Below are positions 37,032-45,879 of a stretch of 64,000 nucleotides of DNA, one piece after another. Positions within the stretch are counted from its first letter, which is position 1. The number at the start of each line of letters is the position of its first letter. Origin of the DNA: Gammaproteobacteria bacterium (lineage in GTDB: Bacteria > Pseudomonadota > Gammaproteobacteria > Arenicellales > JAJDZL01); contig JAJEHQ010000001.1 of the NCBI GenBank assembly GCA_022823625.1, forward strand, positions 1-64,000. The letters run 5' to 3'. The notes beneath the pieces were generated by a model, which worked only from the letters and a program-made list of their open reading frames with translations, searched no databases and was not told the DNA's origin. Both the position numbers and the translations under genes were made by a program.

Positions 37032-38000
37032 CTGCTAACGGTCATTCAACGCCTTGCATTGGGATTCGTAACGCTAGTCGTCGTTTCCATCATCATTTTT
37101 GGTGTAGTCGAGTTTTTGCCCGGAGATTTTTCGCAGGCGATACTCGGACAGTCAGCGACTGAGGAAACTGTCGCTGCATTCAGAAAAGAACTCGGGTTGG
37201 ATAAACCGGCACACACCCGCTATTTTGATTGGATCGGTGCCATGCTTCAAGGAGATTTGGGCATTTCCTATTCTGGCCGCGGGGCTTCTGGAAGCGACCT
37301 GTCACGACCGGTGATTGATCTAATTGCACCGCGATTCTGGAATACGATTTTTCTTGCGGGTGTTGCAGCATTGATCGCCGTACCGCTTGCGCTGATTCTG
37401 GGAATATTCGCAGCTCTTTTCAGAAACTCTATTTTTGACAGGACCGTCAACGTATTTTCGCTTTCAGCGATTTCCTTTCCTGAGTTTTTCATTTCATATT
37501 TGCTGATTCTGCTGTTCGCTTCAATCTGGCCGATTTTCCCATCCCTGGCTAACGTGTCAGATGATATGTCGCTCGGCGAGCGGCTGGTGGTTACTGCACT
37601 ACCGATTGTCACCTTGGTTTTGATCACTCTGGCCCACATGATGCGCATGACGCGGGCTGCCATTATCAATCTGATGGCCAGTCCGTATATCGAGATGGCC
37701 CAACTGAAAGGTGTATCACCCACGAAGATTATTGTGCAGCATGCATTGCCGAATGCCTGGGCACCAATCGTGACGGTGATTGCGTTTAATTTGGCTTACT
37801 TGGTTGTGGGCGTTGTCGTTGTCGAGATTGTCTTTATCTACCCCGGGGTCGGACAATTGATGGTTGATGCAGTGACTACGAGAGACATTCCGGTCGTGCA
37901 GGCTTGCGCGCTGGTGTTTGCATCGGCCTACATCCTGCTAAATCTGATCGCTGATATTATCAGCATTGTCACCAATCCAAGAATACTGCACCCGAAATGA
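37032..38000 (+). CDS. Peptide-type ABC transporter permease (DppB family)
   Basis: A 313+ residue permease with six membrane segments and the BPD-transport signature 'LKGVSPTKIIVQHALPNAWAPIVT'. The start is unclear: the ORF track uses TTG 37059, but the in-frame stretch from CTG 37032 (LLTVIQRLALGFVTLVV) gives the usual DppB beginning, and no ATG/GTG/TTG exists there. GAGGCGAGG at 37003-37011, followed by TTG AAA TAC ATC, would start a typical N-terminus in a different frame, so a small start-region frameshift is also possible. Its 3' end overlaps the next gene by four bases (ATGA). Confidence 0.88.
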   Translation: MLTVIQRLALGFVTLVVVSIIIFGVVEFLPGDFSQAILGQSATEETVAAFRKELGLDKPAHTRYFDWIGAMLQGDLGISYSGRGASGSDLSRPVIDLIAPRFWNTIFLAGVAALIAVPLALILGIFAALFRNSIFDRTVNVFSLSAISFPEFFISYLLILLFASIWPIFPSLANVSDDMSLGERLVVTALPIVTLVLITLAHMMRMTRAAIINLMASPYIEMAQLKGVSPTKIIVQHALPNAWAPIVTVIAFNLAYLVVGVVVVEIVFIYPGVGQLMVDAVTTRDIPVVQACALVFASAYILLNLIADIISIVTNPRILHPK

Positions 38001-38902
38001 ACGACGACCAATCAAACCTGGCGGAAACGACACTGTTTAGAGAGCGTCGTTCGCGCTGGGAAATATTGGTATTGGAGCTTTCCAAAGCACCTGTATCAGC
38101 CTGGTTTGGCTTGATTGTGATAGGGATATATTGTTTGGTTGCGATTTTTGCTCCTCTGCTGGCCCCGTACGGTGAGGCAGAAATTGTTTCTACGCCTTTT
38201 GTTCCCTGGAGTTGGGAACACATATTTGGCACCGATCAAATTGGACGGGATATCTTTTCCCGTCTGATTTACGGTGCTCGCAACACAATGGGCATTGCTG
38301 TCATCACCACGGTGCTTTCCTTTGCAATTGGCGGGTCGCTCGGCTTGATTGCTGCAATCCTGGGTGGCTGGCTTGATCAGTTTGTGAGTCGGGTTGTAGA
38401 CGCCATTATGGCGATTCCCAGTCTCATTTTTGCGTTGATGCTGCTGGCAATATTTGGATCAAACATTCTGTCTCTCATTGTGATCATCGCGGTGTTGGAT
38501 AGCACGCGAGTCTTTCGCTTAACCCGTGCAGTGTCAATCAATGTCGTTGTCATGGAATTTGTGGAAGCAGCGACATTAAGGGGTGAAAGACTTCCCTGGA
38601 TAATGCGGCGTGAAATTCTGCCGAATATCCTGCCGCCGCTTGCTGCGGAGTTTGGACTGCGGTTCAGTTTTGTATTTTTAACCGTTGCTGCACTTAGTTT
38701 TCTTGGACTTGGCATTCAACCGCCAACAGCTGATTGGGGATCAATGGTGCGCGAGAATGCATCGTTGATTCAATTTGCTCAATTTGATCTGAAAACGGCT
38801 TTGACGCCAATCATTCCGGCTGCTACGATTGGATTGCTTACCGTCGCGGTCAACATGGTCGTTGACTGGTTCCTGCACCAATCGAGCGGGTTAAAGTCAT
38901 GA
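37997..38902 (+). CDS. Peptide-type ABC transporter permease (DppC family)
   Basis: A 301-residue permease of the DppC/OppC group with an N-terminal cytoplasmic tail, first membrane segment 'WFGLIVIGIYCLVAIFAPLLAPYG', the 'IFGTDQIGRDIFSRLIYGAR' periplasmic stretch typical of the family, and an EAA loop ('AATLRGERLPWIMRREILPNILPPL'). It overlaps both neighbours by four bases, showing tight translational coupling. It forms the channel with the DppB-like protein. Confidence 0.94.
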   Translation: MNDDQSNLAETTLFRERRSRWEILVLELSKAPVSAWFGLIVIGIYCLVAIFAPLLAPYGEAEIVSTPFVPWSWEHIFGTDQIGRDIFSRLIYGARNTMGIAVITTVLSFAIGGSLGLIAAILGGWLDQFVSRVVDAIMAIPSLIFALMLLAIFGSNILSLIVIIAVLDSTRVFRLTRAVSINVVVMEFVEAATLRGERLPWIMRREILPNILPPLAAEFGLRFSFVFLTVAALSFLGLGIQPPTADWGSMVRENASLIQFAQFDLKTALTPIIPAATIGLLTVAVNMVVDWFLHQSSGLKS

Positions 38903-40515
38903 CGGTCAATGACAGCAATCATACGGATGTCATTCTCAGATTGGAAGACATTAAAATTGAAGGATTTTCCGACGAAAAATGGCATCCCATCATTCGCGGC
39001 GTTGATTTGACACTGCGTCGAGGCGAGGTAATGGGGTTGGTTGGAGAGTCCGGCTCTGGTAAAACAACACTAGGTCTTGCCAGTATGGGCTTTACCCGTG
39101 CGGGGTGCAGATTATCAGCCGGTACGGTTATTTTTGACAATATGGATTTAAGCGCAATACCGGTTCCCGAAAGGCGCAAGTTGTGGGGGACGCGTATTGC
39201 TTACGTTGCACAGTCGGCAGCAGCATCATTCAATCCCGCTCGCCGGGTGATTGATCAAACGATTGAAGCTACTTTAAGGCGGGGTTCAACAAACCGCCAA
39301 ACTATTGAGCAAGACGCCCGCGTACTTTTCGCATCATTGCAATTGCCCGATCCGGAAAACATCGGTGAACGTTATCCGCATCAGGTATCAGGCGGGCAGT
39401 TGCAGCGGATGATGACAGCGATGGCGATGTCGCCACGCCCGGATTTAATCATCTTTGACGAGCCAACTACCGCATTGGATGTGACCACGCAAGTCGAAGT
39501 CCTGATCGCCGTTCGAAATCTAGTAGAACAACACAACACAGCAGCAATTTATATTACGCACGATTTGGCTGTTGTTGCACAAATGGCGGACCTGGTCATG
39601 GTTTTGAGATACGGTAAGGAAGTTGAGCAGGCCGAAACGCGCCAGATCATCAAGGCGCCTGAAGAGGACTACACCAAGACGTTATGGTCGGTACGAGCGT
39701 TGGAAAAAGAACAGGTTCGTACTGAGGACATCGTTTTGTCCATTGAAAATGTTGACGCAGCTTACAACCAGACGATCAAGGTTTTGCAGGACATCAGTAT
39801 TTCTATTCCCCGAGGCCGAACCGTTTCAATTGTTGGGGAGAGTGGCTCGGGGAAATCCACGGTAGCTCGGGTTATCACAGGATTGCTTCCACCATCGACA
39901 GGTCGAGTACGGTTCAACAACGATGATCTGCCTACTTCTACCAAACTGCGCTCAGTGGATCAGAAAAAACGGATTCAAATGATTTACCAGATGGCAGATA
40001 CAGCGATGAATCCCAAGCAGACAGTTTTCGAAATAATCGGCCGTCCCCTTGAGTTTTATCACGGCATGCGGGGTCAGCAAAAACGGGAACGGGTTCAAGA
40101 ACTGTTGAATATGATTGAACTTGAAGATCGGTTTGCCAATCGTTTTCCAAGCGAGCTATCAGGTGGTCAAAAGCAGCGTATTTGTATAGCACGGGCACTT
40201 GCAGCCCAACCTGAATTAATCATTTGTGACGAGGTCACCTCGGCGCTCGATCAAATTGTTCAGGAAGGCATTCTCAGACTCCTGTTGAATCTGCAAGAAA
40301 CTTACAACATTACTTATTTGTTCATCACCCATGATATTGCGGTTGTCAAGGCAATCTCTGATGAAATTGTGGTCATGTACCAGGGTAGCGTCGTTGAGCA
40401 AGGCATGAAAGATGATGTTTTGTCTCCACCACATCCCGACTACACTCAACTGTTATTGGAATCAGTGCCTGAGATGGACCCGGACTGGTTAACCAATCTG
40501 GTGAAAAATAAGTAA
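38899..40515 (+). CDS. Fused double ABC ATPase (DppD-DppF type)
   Basis: A 538-residue protein holding two ABC modules. The first has Walker A GESGSGKTT and signature VSGGQLQRM with Walker B LIIFDEPTTALD. The second, from about residue 275, has GESGSGKST, LSGGQKQRI and LIICDEVTSALD; here the usual Walker-B EP pair reads EV. It powers the transporter formed by the two permeases. Fused D-F subunits are known in opine, glutathione and peptide systems. It is the last gene of the operon. Confidence 0.94.
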   Translation: MTVNDSNHTDVILRLEDIKIEGFSDEKWHPIIRGVDLTLRRGEVMGLVGESGSGKTTLGLASMGFTRAGCRLSAGTVIFDNMDLSAIPVPERRKLWGTRIAYVAQSAAASFNPARRVIDQTIEATLRRGSTNRQTIEQDARVLFASLQLPDPENIGERYPHQVSGGQLQRMMTAMAMSPRPDLIIFDEPTTALDVTTQVEVLIAVRNLVEQHNTAAIYITHDLAVVAQMADLVMVLRYGKEVEQAETRQIIKAPEEDYTKTLWSVRALEKEQVRTEDIVLSIENVDAAYNQTIKVLQDISISIPRGRTVSIVGESGSGKSTVARVITGLLPPSTGRVRFNNDDLPTSTKLRSVDQKKRIQMIYQMADTAMNPKQTVFEIIGRPLEFYHGMRGQQKRERVQELLNMIELEDRFANRFPSELSGGQKQRICIARALAAQPELIICDEVTSALDQIVQEGILRLLLNLQETYNITYLFITHDIAVVKAISDEIVVMYQGSVVEQGMKDDVLSPPHPDYTQLLLESVPEMDPDWLTNLVKNK

Positions 40516-40518
40516 ATA

Positions 40519-40830
40519 CTACCGGGAAGCACCATCAAAATAAATTGCTCTGGCCCGCGCCAGCGTCATGTCAATGAAACTTAGCTGAAACCCTGGGTTA
40601 TAAGAAGCATCTCTTGGCAGTCTGACCCATTCGACGGTACCAAGGATACATACCCCATGTAGTTTCTGCGCAGGAATTTTCTTGACAGGGATACCGAGAA
40701 GATGTGGTGCCCCTATATGCCAACGACTGAGATTGAATCAGTCTTCCTCGCGCTGAATATATGACCGATTGCAGTCATAAGTCCAATGGCACCGACAAAC
40801 AAAACCAGTATGTTCTCAGTTAGCTTTCAT
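40519..40830 (-). pseudogene. Decayed gene of unknown family
   Basis: Two coherent pieces in different frames. From about 40815 one frame reads ENILVLFVGAIGLMTAIGHIF...SISVVGI (membrane-like) and then TAG. From 40737 to 40519 another frame is open for 72 codons with no start codon and reads WHIGAPHLLGIPVKKIPAQK ... YNPGFQLSFIDMTLARARAI before TAG. An ATG at 40828-40830 is followed by an early TGA. The composition of the 72-codon part looks like a genuine protein C-terminus, but I cannot name it. It lies between the ABC operon and the aminotransferase gene, downstream of both. Confidence 0.5.
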
Positions 40831-40836
40831 GCATCA

Positions 40837-42243
40837 TCATGCTATGGCAGTGCTTATTGATACTGGTTGTATTTCGTTCCAGACCTGATCAAGTGCTTTA
40901 CCCAAAGCATCGAATAGGTCATGTACCTGCGATTCGGTGATGATCAACGGAGGACATATGCCTACAGAATCACCTGATGGTAGCGCACGTAAAATAAGAC
41001 CGTTTTCAAGACACTTTTGGTAGACCTGCAATGCAACTTTCATATCTGGATCGTAAGGTTGCTTGGTTTCTTTATTCTCGACCAATTCAATTGCACCGAT
41101 CAGCCCAGCTCCGCGTGCTTCGCCAACTAGTGGATGTGAATTAAGTTCTCGAAGTCTACTTTGGAAGGGCTGCATCACCTCGCGTACGTGTCCCATAATA
41201 TTGCGCTCTTCATAAATGTCCAGAGTTTCGATAGCAACTGCTGCACCAACTGGATGTCCACTGTAGGTAAATCCGGTTCCCCATACACCCAATCGATTAC
41301 TCGCTTCTGCAATCACCTGGAATATTTCTTCCGAAATCAACGTCGCGCCGATTGGGATATATGCTGAAGAAAGTTGCTTGGCGACGGTAATCATGTCAGG
41401 TTGGTCAATATTGAATGTGTCACAGCCCCATGGATTACCAGTCCGACCAAAACCGTTAATAACTTCATCAGCAATAAACAAAATGTCGTATTTACGCAGA
41501 ACTTTCTGAATTTTCTCAAAGTAGGTTTTCGGGGGTGGAATAACGCCACCTGCACCCATAAGCGGTTCTGCTATCAAAGCAGCAATCGTATCTGGACCTT
41601 CAGCTAGAATCAACTCTTCCAGTTCTGCAGCTCGACGCGAAGCGAACTCTTCTTCAGTTTCACCGGGTTCGCTAAAACGATAGTAGTGTGGAGTGCCAAT
41701 TTGTTTGAATCTGTCGAGCGGTGCATCAAATGCGTCCTGAATGACTGGAATAGCGGTCAGACTGGTGCATGCAATGGTTACACCGTGATACCCTCTAACT
41801 CGAGAAATAATCTTTTTCTTTTCTGGCCGATTTAGAGCGTTGTTGTAGTACCAGGCTATTTTTACTGCCGAATCAACAGCTTCCGATCCAGAAGTTACAA
41901 AGTAGGCTTTCGACATCGGCTTCGGAGCGATTGATATCAATCGGTCGGCCAATTCTGTAACTACTGGCGCAGTTCGTCCAGCAAAACTGTGGTTGTATGG
42001 CAACGTTTCAAGTTGCCGTTTAGCGGCATCGGCCAGACGCTGTTCGCTAAATCCAAGTGAGGTACACCAAAGACCAGCCAGACCTTCAATAAACTTATTG
42101 TCGTGCTCATCCCAAATATAAATGCCTTCTCCCCGTACATAGGTCTTGGGACCAGTCTGCTGGTGGGCAATGTGATTGGTGTAGGGGTGCAAATTGGATC
42201 TGATGTCCTTTTGCGCGATGGAGGAAAGTTGCATGACCATCAC
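40837..42243 (-). CDS. Class III aminotransferase (polyamine/omega-amino acid type)
   Basis: A 468-residue PLP aminotransferase of the subgroup III that includes putrescine-pyruvate and omega-amino acid-pyruvate transaminases. 'YVTSGSEAVDSAVKIAWYYNN', 'YHGVT', the PLP aspartate in LFIADEVINGFGRTG and the lysine in AKQLSSAYIPIG (about residue 290) are all present. It would move the terminal amino group of a diamine or omega-amino acid to pyruvate, feeding an aldehyde to the GabD-like enzyme. It starts 22 bases after the mttB-like gene and is presumably co-transcribed. Substrate is inferred from family and the polyamine-rich context. Confidence 0.9.
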   Translation of the reverse strand: MMVMQLSSIAQKDIRSNLHPYTNHIAHQQTGPKTYVRGEGIYIWDEHDNKFIEGLAGLWCTSLGFSEQRLADAAKRQLETLPYNHSFAGRTAPVVTELADRLISIAPKPMSKAYFVTSGSEAVDSAVKIAWYYNNALNRPEKKKIISRVRGYHGVTIACTSLTAIPVIQDAFDAPLDRFKQIGTPHYYRFSEPGETEEEFASRRAAELEELILAEGPDTIAALIAEPLMGAGGVIPPPKTYFEKIQKVLRKYDILFIADEVINGFGRTGNPWGCDTFNIDQPDMITVAKQLSSAYIPIGATLISEEIFQVIAEASNRLGVWGTGFTYSGHPVGAAVAIETLDIYEERNIMGHVREVMQPFQSRLRELNSHPLVGEARGAGLIGAIELVENKETKQPYDPDMKVALQVYQKCLENGLILRALPSGDSVGICPPLIITESQVHDLFDALGKALDQVWNEIQPVSISTAIA

Positions 42244-42265
42244 CTCATACTCATGTTCGATGTTG

Positions 42266-43801
42266 TTAAACGAATGCGTCCGGAAACGATTCCTTCCGCA
42301 TTGTAATGAATTCGTTCAATGCCGCATCTATTGATTGATCAATTTCTGGCGGCACATAATTTACAAGCATTTGCTTCCATATTGCATTTGCTCTTTCTAT
42401 TGAGCTCAGACTTCCGTCAGCTTCCCACTGCTCAAAACTGTTGTTGTCTGCAGTACTTGATCGATAAAACGCAGTTTCAAAATTTTCCTGGGTATGCGCA
42501 CATCCCAGAAAGTGATTTCCAGGTCCAACTTCGAACAATGCACTTAAAGCCTGACCGTTTTCAGAAATATCGATGCCATTGAGGAAAGTCTGTAATACGC
42601 CAGCCTGATCTGCATCAAGAATGAACTTCTCATAACCCATGACTAACCCACCTTCCAGCCAACCAGCGGTGTGCAGCATGAAGTTGACCCCAGCCAGCAT
42701 GGCAGCCTGTAGGGTATTAGCTGATTCGTAGGCAGCCTGGGCGTCAGAAATCTTTGAAGCGCAAAGTCCGCCACCGCTTCGAAATGGTACGTTGAGCCGC
42801 CGGGCGAGTTCCGCACAGATGAACAGAACGAGCGAAGGTTCAGGTGTTCCAAATGTCGGCGCACCAGATTGCATTGAGATTGAACTGCTGAACGTGCCGA
42901 AAATTACCGGTGCTCCAGGCCGCACCAATTGTGCGAAAGCCATTCCAGCCGTGGCTTCAGCGAGAATCTGGGTACAGGTACCGACGACAGTCACAGGGGA
43001 CATGGCGCCTGACAGAATGAATGGAGAGATGACGGTTCCTTGACCATGCTTGGCGTAGACCTTCAGTGCGGCAAGCATGGTGTCATCAAACGTCATGGGA
43101 GAGTTGACATTGATTAACGACAGAATGCAAGTGTTTTGGTCAACAAATTCATCACCGAACACAATTTTGGCCATGTCAACTGTGTCTTGAGCACGTTCAC
43201 CGCTGGTGACCGATCCCATAAACGGTTTGTCTGAATACTTCAAATGTGAATAAATCATATCCAGATGACGTTTGTTCACCGGCAGGTCCACAGGTTCACA
43301 GACAGTCCCACCAGAATGGTGGAGGGCAGGGGACATATACGTCAATTTGACGAAGTTTCTAAAATCTTCTATGGTAGCATAGCGTCGCCCCTCGTCCAGA
43401 TTACGGATAAATGGTGGGCCGTATGCCGGCGCAAACACTGCTGTGTCCTTTGCAATGTGAACACTTTTTGCGGGATTTCTGGCGTGCTGCATGAAATTTG
43501 ATGGTGCATTTGATTGAATGATTTCCCGCAGCATGCCGGGCTCAAATTTGACGCGCTCACCTTCCACCGATGCACCAGCCTTGCGCCAGATATCAAGTGC
43601 TTCGGAGTCGTCACGAAATTCAATTCCGATCTCTGCAAGTACTCGATCGGCATTGTGCTCGATTAAAGCCAATGTTTCTTCAGGAGCAATACTGTAAACG
43701 GGTACCTTACGTTTGATGTAAGGTAAAGATTGAATTGAGATATTTGAACGTGCCGCCTGACGGGCTGATCGACCGCCAGATCGCGTTCGCCTCGCACTCA
43801 T
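42266..43801 (-). CDS. Trimethylamine methyltransferase (MttB) superfamily protein, non-pyrrolysine
   Basis: A 511-residue TIM-barrel protein of the MttB/COG5598 family. Marks include the basic N-terminus (MSARRTRSGGRSARQAAR), 'YGPPFIRNLDEGRRYAT', 'INVNSPMTFDDTMLAALKVYA', 'SGAMSPVTVVGTC' and 'EVGPGNHFLG'. The ORF is read through with sense codons and has no in-frame TAG, so it lacks pyrrolysine. Such homologues demethylate quaternary amines (glycine betaine, proline betaine, carnitine and relatives) to a corrinoid protein in anaerobes; in proteobacteria the partner is often not adjacent, and none is seen here. The start is ATG at 43801, 17 bases after aceK. Confidence 0.88.
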   Translation of the reverse strand: MSARRTRSGGRSARQAARSNISIQSLPYIKRKVPVYSIAPEETLALIEHNADRVLAEIGIEFRDDSEALDIWRKAGASVEGERVKFEPGMLREIIQSNAPSNFMQHARNPAKSVHIAKDTAVFAPAYGPPFIRNLDEGRRYATIEDFRNFVKLTYMSPALHHSGGTVCEPVDLPVNKRHLDMIYSHLKYSDKPFMGSVTSGERAQDTVDMAKIVFGDEFVDQNTCILSLINVNSPMTFDDTMLAALKVYAKHGQGTVISPFILSGAMSPVTVVGTCTQILAEATAGMAFAQLVRPGAPVIFGTFSSSISMQSGAPTFGTPEPSLVLFICAELARRLNVPFRSGGGLCASKISDAQAAYESANTLQAAMLAGVNFMLHTAGWLEGGLVMGYEKFILDADQAGVLQTFLNGIDISENGQALSALFEVGPGNHFLGCAHTQENFETAFYRSSTADNNSFEQWEADGSLSSIERANAIWKQMLVNYVPPEIDQSIDAALNEFITMRKESFPDAFV

Positions 43802-43818
43802 TTAGTAATCTCCATTTT

Positions 43819-45675
43819 TTATTCTGCCTTTGTTTGGGGTCTGGGAAATCGATTTGCTTTGTCGTAGGGATATACGTCTTCCAATATTCCGGCTCGAATA
43901 AGTTCTTGTTTGTTCCGCCAAAACTCCGCTGTCATTAGATCACCATGAATTTCAGCAAAGTGATTTTTGATCAGTGGATGCACCAAAAAGTACTTTTCAA
44001 ACTCTTCTGGAAATACATCGTCCTCTCCAACTGAGAACCATGGTTCAGTCGCCATGTCGTCAAAAGGGTTGGAAGACTGCGGGAACTTTCTGATTTTACA
44101 TTCATCCAGGTAACGAATTTCGTCGTAGTCGTAAAACACAACACGTCGATTTCTGGTTACGCCAAAATTTTTGAGTAGCATATCGCCAGGAAAAATGTTT
44201 GCTGCAGCCATTTCCTTGATGGCATCGCCATAGCCCCTCGCAAAATAGAGCGTATCTTTTTCTTCATCAAAATTCTGCAGGTACAGATTGAGTGGAATCA
44301 TTCGATGCTCAATATAGACGTGCTTGAGGACTACGACATCATCTTCGATGATTATCGAATGTGAGCAGGTTTTCTGCAGATTATCAAGCAGTTCACTTTC
44401 AAATCGGTCGAGTGGCAAAGCAACTTCAGAATATTCAAGTGTATCTGCCAGACGTCCGACCCGATCGTGCTGTTTGACCAGGTGATACTTCTCGATGACC
44501 GTTGAACGGGATAGCTTCTTTGGTGGTTCGAAGGAGTCTTTGATCAATTTAAACACATACTGATAGGATGGCAGCGTAAATACCATCATAACCATGCCTC
44601 GTGTGCCTGGTGCTTCAATAAATGAATCTGTCGAATGCGACAGGTGGTGCAGGAAGTCTCGGTAAAATTCAGTCTTTCCCTGCTTGTGAAAGCCGATTGC
44701 AGAATACAGATCGGCTTTGCTTTTGCCAGGTAATATGCCCATCAAGAAATCTACAGTTGCTGATGGGACCTGTGTTTTCACCATAAAGTAAGCTCTGGAA
44801 AAGCCAAAAATTGCATCCAGGTCGGACGGGTTCAGAATCAAGGCGTCGACATAAAGACTGCCTTTTTCATTGTTCAGTATCGGTACGATAAACGGTGTCA
44901 CCTGGTAGTCATTTATCACTCGCCCAATCAGATAAGCAGCCTTGTTTCGGAAGAACAGAGATGATAGAACATCTATCTGAAAATTTAATGACTCGGAACG
45001 CTTGTCTCTCGGAAGCACTCGCCCTAGGTGCTTTAGAATCTGTCTGACGTCATGAGATAAATTTTCATATTCGAGTCTGAAGTTAAGATCGCTGAGAATG
45101 TCGAAAATCGTATTTTTGAATCCGCGTGAGGCAGGGTAGTAGGAGCGATAGACTGGCCGATCTGCCTGAATGAATTCTGTGGATACAGATGATCGAACGA
45201 AAATATGACTATTTTTGAAATAGCGGCGATGAAATAACTTGCAAAATACCGAGTTGTAAAAACTTTCAGCCAGTTCAGGCTGCCGATGCTCCAGTAGAAG
45301 TCGAATGAAATGAATTTTGACTTCTTCCCATAAAGTTTTGTCTAGCTCTGAGATGTGCAGTTTGGTTCGCAGGATCTCGACAGTTTCTTCGATTCTTTTG
45401 TCATAAAAGTGAATTCGCTGTCTGGCAGCCTCGCGTACTTCGTGCCAGTTGGCTTGTTCAAATCGTTCCTGTGCACCGGAAGTTATTTCCTGATAAAGGG
45501 TGAAGTGTTTCTCAAAGCCGTCAAGAATGGTTCGGGCAATCTTATCAGCACGCCTTGGTTTAGACCGAAAATTCGTTCCTTTCCAAGCTTTTTTAGATGG
45601 AGTAGTTGCCTGATCAAAGTAGATTGTTTTTGCAGACTTAGCCATTTTGATTTTCGATTTTGAGGCTGATCCCAA
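43819..45675 (-). CDS. aceK: Isocitrate dehydrogenase kinase/phosphatase
   Basis: About 608-618 residues, the full family length. AceK phosphorylates and dephosphorylates isocitrate dehydrogenase to send carbon into the glyoxylate bypass. Family stretches include 'IARTILDGFEKHFTLYQEIT', 'FFRNKAAYLIGRV', 'EAPGTRGMVMMVFTLPSY' and 'VFYDYDEIRYL'. The ORF track starts at TTG 45675; ATG 45645 is a better candidate. It is separated from aceA by about 6 kb and instead heads a - strand run with an mttB-like methyltransferase and an aminotransferase, an unusual setting that may tie bypass control to amine catabolism. Confidence 0.95.
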   Translation of the reverse strand: MGSASKSKIKMAKSAKTIYFDQATTPSKKAWKGTNFRSKPRRADKIARTILDGFEKHFTLYQEITSGAQERFEQANWHEVREAARQRIHFYDKRIEETVEILRTKLHISELDKTLWEEVKIHFIRLLLEHRQPELAESFYNSVFCKLFHRRYFKNSHIFVRSSVSTEFIQADRPVYRSYYPASRGFKNTIFDILSDLNFRLEYENLSHDVRQILKHLGRVLPRDKRSESLNFQIDVLSSLFFRNKAAYLIGRVINDYQVTPFIVPILNNEKGSLYVDALILNPSDLDAIFGFSRAYFMVKTQVPSATVDFLMGILPGKSKADLYSAIGFHKQGKTEFYRDFLHHLSHSTDSFIEAPGTRGMVMMVFTLPSYQYVFKLIKDSFEPPKKLSRSTVIEKYHLVKQHDRVGRLADTLEYSEVALPLDRFESELLDNLQKTCSHSIIIEDDVVVLKHVYIEHRMIPLNLYLQNFDEEKDTLYFARGYGDAIKEMAAANIFPGDMLLKNFGVTRNRRVVFYDYDEIRYLDECKIRKFPQSSNPFDDMATEPWFSVGEDDVFPEEFEKYFLVHPLIKNHFAEIHGDLMTAEFWRNKQELIRAGILEDVYPYDKANRFPRPQTKAE

Positions 45676-45879
45676 TTTAAAGTCGAATATGTTGAAAAAT
45701 TGTTTGAATTTCTATCAAATTCGTCCAATAAGTTTAATGTAATTTAACTGCATGATACCAACGAAACAACACAGAGTTGCAGACGCACTTAGTGCCATGC
45801 AGCGCGTTGAAATATACTCAACGAACGAAGTTGGATTAATGGCAAAAATTAAATCAAATTGAAGTAAGAGGCACAAAGA

